Shown one piece after another: positions 57,311 to 64,000 of a DNA stretch of 64,000 bases (position 1 is its first letter; each line of letters starts with the position of its first letter). The notes beneath the pieces were generated by a model. That model ran no database searches. It was not told the origin of the DNA and was given only the letters and a program-made list of their open reading frames with translations. The position numbers and the translations under genes were made by a program. Origin of the DNA: Ascaphus truei (taxonomy: Eukaryota; Chordata; Amphibia; Anura; Ascaphidae); contig WSYH01001192.1 of assembly GCA_036426205.1 (NCBI GenBank), positions 62,001 to 126,000 of the forward strand. Reading direction: 5' to 3'.

Positions 57311-58608
57311 GAATCGATGAGGCAGCAGCTCCTTAAAAATTGAAAATCACAAGCAGGTAGAAAAATAAAAAATGTTTATTAGACTACATAAAATATACAA
57401 AAACACGATCAAAAACTGGAAACTCTCCTCCCATGCGTTTCACGCCCCCTATAGCGCTGATACTAAACCTTAGAAGAGACACTATCGGGGGTAACTGAGG
57501 TTCCACAAACATCTGTCCGGCATGTAAGCCCTATCAGCTGGAGGAGCAGGACAGTGGATGATCGTGAGTACTTCATTACTCCATACCGGAGACATGGGGA
57601 TTAGATGTAAGCTTTAGACTTTCACTGAGGACTTCATTGTAACCTCATCTGAGGGTTCTAACTGCCTTAATTCTATTATTCCCCATATACGTGTTTCCTC
57701 CTATCCTCCTGTTTATATGAATACACCCTCTCAACCTGACCTATGCTCCGTTTTTGATGTAAGTATATACTTACATTTGTTTTTGACTTTTGGTCCTGAG
57801 CTTATACTCGGTTTCTCTATACACTAGTTTATTTCCTACCCTGAATAATCTCAATGAATTTACTGTTTTCCCTTCCCTCATAAAGGCTGATGACAAGGCT
57901 CTATCCCTCTCATAAACCGAGTCATTCTTGACTCTTTCTGGTTTTCCTTTAGGCTCCCAGTTCCAACCCATCTCTCACCATTTTCTCATTTAAATGGCTC
58001 CACCCCTTTCTTGTCAACTTCAGGTCCCCTACTGTGGACAACCATACCAACAGCATTACTGTACTGTATGTGCTAGAATGTAATAATCTGGTCTGTTGAA
58101 ACGGATTCTATGAATACTTCATTTATAAGGGTTTTTTTCTTCTACATTTCAAACTGGTGCTTCTGGGGTTCATACCCTACATATCTCTTTAGCAGTGCGG
58201 CGCCTCCATCTTCCATGGGCTCCAGGAACGGAATGTGATCTCCCACGGTAGAACTATTACCTCTTCCCCCAGTAAGGTCATGCACCAGGCAGGAGGTATA
58301 ACAACAGGAACGGTTTATTATATCTTCTGTACAGCACAGTAACAAGGCAGGCTTCTGCCCGATGCAGTAACTCTCAGCTACTACTGAAGGATAGTCCGTG
58401 GACCATCACTACAGGCCAAGGGCACTTGCAGCCATCCTAGCTCTTCCCTACCTCCATAGCAGAGGGAGAGGTATGGTCCACACTCACTCTCCCCCAGAGG
58501 GAAGAGGACTGGAGACGGTCCATACTCAGCCTTTCCAATGTGTGACCTGCCTTCCTTAAGTGGGTGAAGGCACTGCTAAATGTGGGTGGTACCTGCTCTT
58601 AAGTACAG
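57311..58608. other. Non-coding; contains a reverse hammerhead-like core
   Basis: 57429-57463 on the minus strand reads ATCAGCGCTATAGGGGGCGT GAAACGCATGGG: stem II GCGC/GCGT and GAAAC, but the CUGAUGA box is lost. No gene is supported elsewhere (the 66- and 67-codon minus frames have no motifs). Confidence 0.45.
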
Positions 58609-59166
58609 TGTCACGGTAGCTAGTGATAGGTTATAATACACACCAAAATATCTGGGTTGAACTTAATACGACTAAGATATAATAAAGAAAGTTTATTCCT
58701 TGGAAAAGGTGAACACACAGAATTATACAATTAACGCACAAGATATGAACACTTACCTAGGGTTTGGGAAATGAAGCAATCAGGTACAGGACTGGCAATT
58801 CATTTAGGATACAAAACAAAGTCACAACGAATAACACTGGGTATAGGGCTGACCCTCATTTATATAGGGTTTGAGTCCTATACCATAGCATGGGATTACA
58901 TCACACTAAATCAAAGGCATTTTTGGGTCTACTAGGCTGATCACTGGCCCATCATAGCCTTTGTTAAAGGTGTGACACACAATACTTTGCACAAGTGCCC
59001 AGGGATTGTTCTCCTCCGCCCCGGCATTCACAAGCAGGGTGGGGGAGAGCCTTTGAATAAGTGCCTATTGTAGACCACTTGTCGCACCCTGACCATTTAG
59101 CATATTACGAGCCCATTTATTTTCCTGGGCTTTTATGCCAGACACACAATACAATATATTCTGACA
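58609..59166 (-). repeat. LTR of a minus-strand element (3' LTR, 558 bp)
   Basis: Begins TGTCACGGTAGCTAG and ends ATATTCTGACA (+ strand view). The first ~210 bases recur at 63793-64000 with few changes. Minus-strand orientation is inferred from the gag frame and primer site near the other LTR. Confidence 0.8.
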
Positions 59167-59184
59167 ATCATGGTTATATCAAAA

Positions 59185-59740
59185 TAATCCGTTCGGTTGG
59201 TCCGAGCGGGTTAGAACTTGCCAGACCCTAATGCCGGAAGGTACTCTCCATTGTGGCCAAGTTTCAGCTCGCTAGGACCCACTGAACCGGAGTTACAGAA
59301 AATGGGTTTAAATACCTTTTTACTAAAGATGCATTTCTCCGCCATTGAAGTCAAGGGCAGAATCACAAAATTCAGCAATTACTCCGACTCCGTTCTGCTG
59401 ATCAGAGAGGGTCTGGATTTGCCATGCAATCAAGCCGGTGCTATGACTATCTGCTGGCCAAATCCTGGCTCTCTAGTTTCCCCAGAACCGGAGTTATGGG
59501 GCTACAGTGTTACCCTCTTTTGACTTAGCCGTTTAAACACGCGGCTTTTACCTCCATTGGAATCAATAGGGCAGGCGCCGCCATAGGATTCAATGGGACC
59601 TCTGATACCATTGGAGTCAATGGCAGGACCCTCCGGTTTGGCGTGACCCTTTCCTGGGGTCATCGACCATCGGACCCTGTTGGGATCGAGTGGGGGGTTT
59701 CCTAGGATCTAGGGGCAAAAAGAACTTTATTCCGGGGTGC
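59185..59740 (+). repeat. Dispersed repeat family A
   Basis: Starts 'aataatccgttcggttggtc' and ends 'ctaggatctaggggcaaaaa'. Reverse copy at 33444-33918 and a short start copy at 28190-28215. Internal 'attgaagtcaagg' and 'gattcaatgggac' phrases recur. Confidence 0.75.
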
Positions 59741-59744
59741 CCTA

Positions 59745-60310
59745 GAACCTTAGTTTCCCACGCCAATTGCACGTGAACTTGACCGGGGATTGATCAAAGC
59801 TCTTTTTTGATAGTATTTCCGCTCTTGCGATTTTGCGGGCTGGCTGGCTGCCAGTTTGTCTCCGGAGATCGGCATCGAGGAATCCCCATTGAAACACATT
59901 GCGCCATTGACTTTCAATGGGGGACCGCCGCTCCTCCTCTCTGGCGCCCCCTGCAGGTCTTCTACGGAAACGGGCCCAAATCGCCAGAATCTCCATAGGA
60001 TTGTATTGCGTCCCAACGGCGACCTATGGAGAAACTGCAAAATGGAGCTGCAAAGGCGGGAAAAGGGACAAATGGCCATAAATACAGAATTAACATTAAC
60101 CTTTTCCCTCCCGCATAGATCCCAGTGTATGTGTTGGTGCAGACACTGGAATTGGAACATTACATATTTACAGGGGAATACACATTTGGGTGTTGAAGCA
60201 GGGTAAAACCACATTACTGGACCACAGTCCAGTTAACCCCTTGCCTCTCAAATGAGAGCAGGGAGTGGCCAAATGGGGTGTAACCCCTTTGATACCAGGC
60301 CAAACACCCT
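59745..60310 (-). repeat. Dispersed repeat family B (reverse copy)
   Basis: Reverse complement of the 27083-27612 family (for example 'ccaaatggggtgtaacccct' against 'aggggttgcaccccatttg'). It directly abuts family A at ~59740. Confidence 0.75.
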
Positions 60311-60331
60311 CTCCCATGACACCTCCCCTGC

Positions 60332-61363
60332 TCAATGGGTGCCTTGTGACCCAGCTGCCCACCCTGGCATCCTTGATGCACTTGATAAGTCCTGAGGGGT
60401 TGTCCAGGCAAAAGTGTCCTCCGGCATTGTCCAGTACACTGTCCTGGCCACAGTGGATTGTAAAGTCCAGATCCTGCTGAGCAGGGCTCCAACGTGGCCG
60501 CCGGGCATTCTCCTTTGCCCCCCTCTGCCCCCACACAGTGCCTGGTGAACCAAGACCACCATAAAGGGGCATCTCTGCAGACCAGGCTGCATGTTGCCCA
60601 GAGACGGGCATGTCTCTGTACCAGCAGAAGACCAGCTAACAAGCACAGACCGTCGCTTCTCCGTCAAACCAGTCTGGGAAAGAGCTATGTCACTATCCTG
60701 TAGGGACCCTACCTGCCCTGGCCCTGTGCCCACCTGTAGCTGCTCCGCTATACCTATGCCCCTCCTCCCTGGCACTAGGGCAGTCCCCACCGCGAGTGGC
60801 ATCACTTCTGGATTCCAGAAACCACCTGGGATGCTGACTACTACCCTCTCCTGTGCCTCCTGGGACAAAGCAATCCCCCAGTACCCTGTACTGGGGTTCC
60901 TGGTACCCAGATGCTTTGCTCCTGCCAGGAAATAAGCACCTGCTACCACCACTGCTGCTAGGGCCAGCATCACTCCTCTCCCCTCCACTGTGCTGCCCTT
61001 CCTCCCTGTAGCTTCCCTTGGCTGCCCTGGGGACAGAACCCTCTGCTGTACCCCACTAGCCCTGGCTACTGCTCCTTGCTGCCTACCTCCCCACAGCCCT
61101 ACCTTTGGGAACCCTGGGAAATGTGTCATGGGTGTCGCTCTTGGTAAGTCAGAACAAGGGACCTCCTGCCTTCCTAGCCCAACCCTAGCTTTTACCAGCT
61201 GCCTGACACCCCACTGACCTCCTATCACCCCCTGCTCCACAGTGCCTCCCTGCCTAGCCTCCCCTAGGCTCAGCACCTCAGCTACTGCTGAAGACTCTGG
61301 CTGCCTACCTCCATGCAGCCCACCTTCACTCTGCTCCCCCCTAGGCAATCCTAACCCAGACAC
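60332..61363 (-). other. Long open frame in the minus-strand LTR element
   Basis: 343 codons, Gly/Ala/Val/Gln-rich. One hydrophobic run (VMLALAAVVVAGAYFLAGA, about residues 130-148) could span a membrane. No catalytic motif or homologous domain is recognised. By position (3' part of the element) an envelope-like or accessory product is conceivable, but the GC-rich composition also favours chance open frames. Confidence 0.3.
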
Positions 61364-61394
61364 AGGGACTACCTGAGTGCACCTACCTCCCTGA

Positions 61395-62310
61395 ACTTGT
61401 CTCCCCCTTACCAGGGATGAGCCCAGGGCATCTCTTCAGATGCAACCGCCTTAGCTCTTGGCTGGCAGGTATCCCTGGGGTGGCACAAGCTTGCCACTGC
61501 CCATGATACCTCCAGCCCATAGCCAGGCTGCAACAGGGGGTTGCTGATCTGAGAGAACCCCTGGGGCTCCGCCAGGGTAATGGGGAACTCTAGCTGCCAT
61601 ACCTGCTGCTTTTCCTCCCCGGCTACCACTAGCCCATCTTCTCCTGCTGAGACCTTGTGCTGGCTACATACCTGCAGCCTTCCCTCACTTCACTCCTCCA
61701 TAGCAAGTCCTAACCTGGATGCTAAGGATACCTGAGTGAGGGCATCTCCCTGACACTGCCTCCCCATTACCAGAGAGGAGCCCAGGGGCACTGGTGCAGA
61801 AGTACCCGCCTTGGCTCCTGGCTGGCAGGTATCCTGGGGGTGGTCTAACTTTGCCACTGCCCCTGATACCTCCAGCCCATAGCCAGGCACCAACAGAGGG
61901 GCTCTAAACTGAGAGCCCCCCAATGCTCCACCAGGGTAATGGGGAAACCTAGCTGCCTCACTTGCTGCCTTTCCTCCCCGGTTCCCACTGGTCCACCCAA
62001 CCCTCTCCCAGATGATCTTACCCTAGAGCTGGGTGCTAACGGTGCTAGCCCCTCTCCCTGAAGCTGTGCCCCCATTACCGGAAACGAGCTCAGGATTGCT
62101 GGTGCGGATGCACCCACCTTAGCTCCTGGCTCGTAGGTAACCCTGGGGTGGTCTAACTTTGCCACAACCCCTGATACCTCCAGCCCATAGCAGGGCTGCA
62201 ACAGTGGGGCTCTTAACTGAGAGCCCCCCTGAGGCTCCACCAGGGTAATGGGAAAGCCTAGCTGCCCTACAAGCTGCCCTTCCTTCCCCTCCCCTGCAAG
62301 CCCTATCTCC
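61395..62310 (-). repeat. Three ~0.3-kb tandem repeats in the LTR element
   Basis: Blocks at ~61410-61660, 61770-61998 and 62075-62303 share 'gatacctccagcccatagc' and 'ccaccagggtaatggg'-type landmarks. In one minus frame each encodes a QLGFPITLVEPQG...GLEVSG.VAKLDHP module. A variable-number repeat within an internal coding-like region. Confidence 0.85.
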
Positions 62311-62601
62311 TGCCACCCACCGGTCATTCCTACAGGGGAACAACAGGGTACAGTCATAGGTACAAATAAGTCAGGTTCAGTCTGCGACTTAGTCTGGCTG
62401 GTCCCCGCAGAGACCACCGCTTTCGTAGGTCCCAATTGCAAGGGGACTGGAGTGGCCGCCGCTGGCATCATCTTGGCTGGTGAGCTCCAGGCAACTGTCG
62501 CAACAGCTCCTGGGTTCGGCACAGGGAAATCGGTGCAGCACATGGGTCCCAGGTCCTCGAGGAGAAACTCGACTCCCTTCACACCCGATAAAACACCCCC
62601 C

Positions 62602-63594
62602 TCACCAGCGTAGATCGTGGGCTCTGGTCGTTGCTGAGGAGCGTCGCCTCCTCCAAACCTGGCAAATCACCCACCTCAAGCACACCCCGACCCTCCCCCC
62701 AAATAAAACAGGCTCCGGCAGTTTTCTGGAATTGTGGCTTCTCCTCCGCCGCCGCTGCCATCTGCATCCCGCATCCTGAGCTCTCTGCCGCTGTCGCCGA
62801 TGCAGCCCGGCCAGATTCTCCAGGAAACATCCCATGGAGGGTTGTCGCCCGGCTGGGCGGGAGCCATCGGAGGATGTCGTTAAACTGGTTACCGTCTCCT
62901 CAGCTTGTGAGCGTTGACCCTGAGGGGCTTCTTCTCCCGACCGCGCATGGTCCGGGCATTGGGTTCTGATGTGGCCCGCTTTGTGGCAGTGATAGCACCG
63001 CCACTCTCGCCGGAACTCCTCCGCCACCGGTGGATTACCTCCCGCAAGTGGCTGCTGAATCCAAGGCGAAGTTGTTCGAGCTCCGCGCTCGTTCCGGAAC
63101 TTCTCCGCCGCCGGTGGACTACCTCCTGCAAGAGGCTGCTGAGTCCAGAGCAGAGTCGCTCAAGCGCCGGGCTCAGGGAGTGGATGAGCGAGTCGGATCA
63201 TCGCCAGCTTCAGGCACTCGAGCCGCTCTGCCAGGAACACCTCTCCCCACGTAAACATCAGGGCCAGCAATTCTGGGTAAAACGGACTGGCCGCCACAAC
63301 GGCCAATACCCCTCCTGCTGCAAGACTCTCGTGGTCTCGGAGACCACCCGCTCCCTCCCCAAGTCTATGCCACCCCAGAGCCAGGTCCATTCCCTCTGCT
63401 CCAGGCGGGTTGCTGGGTACAGCGGCTACAGCGGTGGCAATGTGCCTGGCCTGCTCAGCCTGCCAGGTCTCGTCCTCTTCTTCAGCCGTTAACCGGCCTT
63501 CCGCTCCTCCTGCAGTGCTCAGCCCATACTCGATGCGTTCGTCCCTGAGGCGTGCCTGGGTCCCCCTGGAAGTAGGACGGGAACCTTGGCTCAT
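62602..63594 (-). pseudogene. Gag-like frame with CCHC zinc knuckle
   Basis: Starts at 63594 (MSQGSRPTSRGTQ...). The N-terminal part contains a helix-rich stretch ending LECLKLAMIRLAHPLPEPGA and a TGA at ~63160. In the same frame the sequence resumes with two tandem modules (QQPLAGGSPPAAEKFRNE, then QQPLAGGNPPVAEEFRRE). These lead directly into CYHCHKAGHIRTQC, a C-X2-C-X4-H-X4-C nucleocapsid-type knuckle that packages element RNA. One in-frame stop separates the two halves; it could be a real lesion or a read error. The frame sits just inside the 5' LTR, as expected for gag. Downstream of the knuckle no protease or pol frame is recognisable. Confidence 0.75.
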
Positions 63595-63761
63595 GACTAC
63601 AAGCCTCCGGCGAATATGCTGAACAGTGAGGTGGTGTTATATCCCCCATTATATGATGTATAACCGTGTGCTCAATATCATTAGCCTTAGGAACTCGCAA
63701 TTTCCCCGAGTTCCTACGGTATTACAGAGTCCCGCAGTACAATGTAATGCAGATTCAGTTC

Positions 63762-63780
63762 AATCCCGCCGCTGCCACCA
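63762..63780 (-). promoter_or_regulatory. Primer-binding-site-like sequence
   Basis: The minus strand reads TGGTGGCAGCGGCGGGATT, 12 bases inside the 5' LTR end. TGG-start sequences of this kind pair with tRNA 3' ends to prime reverse transcription. It supports minus-strand orientation. Confidence 0.65.
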
Positions 63781-63792
63781 GTTTTATAAGCC

Positions 63793-64000
63793 TGTCACGG
63801 TAGCTAGTGATAGGTTATAATACACACCAAAATATCTGGGTTGAACTGAATACAACTAAGATATAATAAAGAAAGTTTATTCCTTGGAAAAGGTGAACAC
63901 ACAGAATTATACAATTAACGCACAAGATATGAACACTTACTTAGGGTTTGGGAAATGAAGCAATCAGGTACAGGACTGGCAATTCATTCAGGATACAAAA
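63793..64000 (-). repeat. 5' LTR of the minus-strand element, cut by the window end
   Basis: Direct repeat of 58609-58816 with a few substitutions. Confidence 0.85.

Larger units (their letters stand above)
58609..64000 (-). mobile_element. LTR retrotransposon on the minus strand, runs off the window
   Basis: 3' LTR at 58609-59166, 5' LTR from 63793 past the window end, and primer-binding-like site at 63762-63780. A gag-like frame with one CCHC knuckle lies at 62602-63594, then a repetitive low-complexity coding-like region (60332-62582). The segment next to the 3' LTR is filled by dispersed repeats A and B (59185-60310). I find no reverse transcriptase or integrase motif in the 4.6 kb between the LTRs. 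Confidence 0.75.

Noticed and set aside
60332..61363. 343-codon minus frame as a host membrane protein
   Set aside because: Lies between the LTRs of one element and has no recognisable domain; kept only as an unexplained open frame of that element.

Overview
This window looks like repeat-rich vertebrate nuclear DNA, most likely from an amphibian (anuran). The evidence is a replication-dependent histone H4 gene with the metazoan 3' stem-loop, CORE/MIR-like tRNA-derived SINEs, and L2-like, L1-like and Penelope-like retroelements. There are also LTR retrotransposons, Tc1/mariner-type transposons and long microsatellites. Nothing bacterial or phage-like is present. The species call is inference; no search could be run.

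Layout. (1) 1-18.2 kb: the 3' end of an L1-like LINE, then three tandem copies of a 5.3-5.8 kb unit. Each unit carries one H4 gene on the minus strand with H4-type promoter elements, a tRNA-derived SINE and L2 3' tails. Only the first H4 reads through; the other two are broken by single-base indels that look more like consensus errors than decay. (2) 18.2-27.6 kb: a solo LTR, retroviral-type LTR fragments, long GT and CATA-type repeats, a fold-back MITE and an L2 reverse transcriptase. (3) 27.7-37.8 kb: a nested direct and inverted duplication carrying two copies of an intron-containing Tc1/mariner-like transposase on the minus strand. One copy holds a 1.36 kb insertion with a 15-bp target duplication. 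(4) 38-46.7 kb: a second solo LTR in the opposite orientation, LINE tails, a perfect 107-bp-armed palindrome, hammerhead-ribozyme-like motifs and a Penelope-like reverse transcriptase fragment.

(5) 46.7-57.3 kb: two LTRs of one family flanked by the same 5-bp duplication (tgggt), with a polypurine tract before the 3' LTR. They define a 10.6 kb element in which I see no pol gene. Inside it, antisense to the LTRs, is a 204-codon open exon encoding a divergent forkhead (winged-helix) domain. It has a strong Kozak start, splice-like borders and NRF-1-like GCATGCGC motifs upstream, and the roughly 3 kb block holding it is bounded by 111-bp direct repeats. (6) 58.6-64 kb: a second LTR element on the minus strand, with one LTR complete and the other running off the window. 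It has a primer-binding-site-like sequence and a gag-like frame with one CCHC zinc knuckle, but no reverse transcriptase seen.

The only candidate host genes are histone H4 and the forkhead-like exon. Most other annotatable DNA is mobile-element sequence. The items most worth a second look are the forkhead exon inside an LTR element, the spliced transposase pair, the H4-only tandem array and the recurrent hammerhead-like cores.
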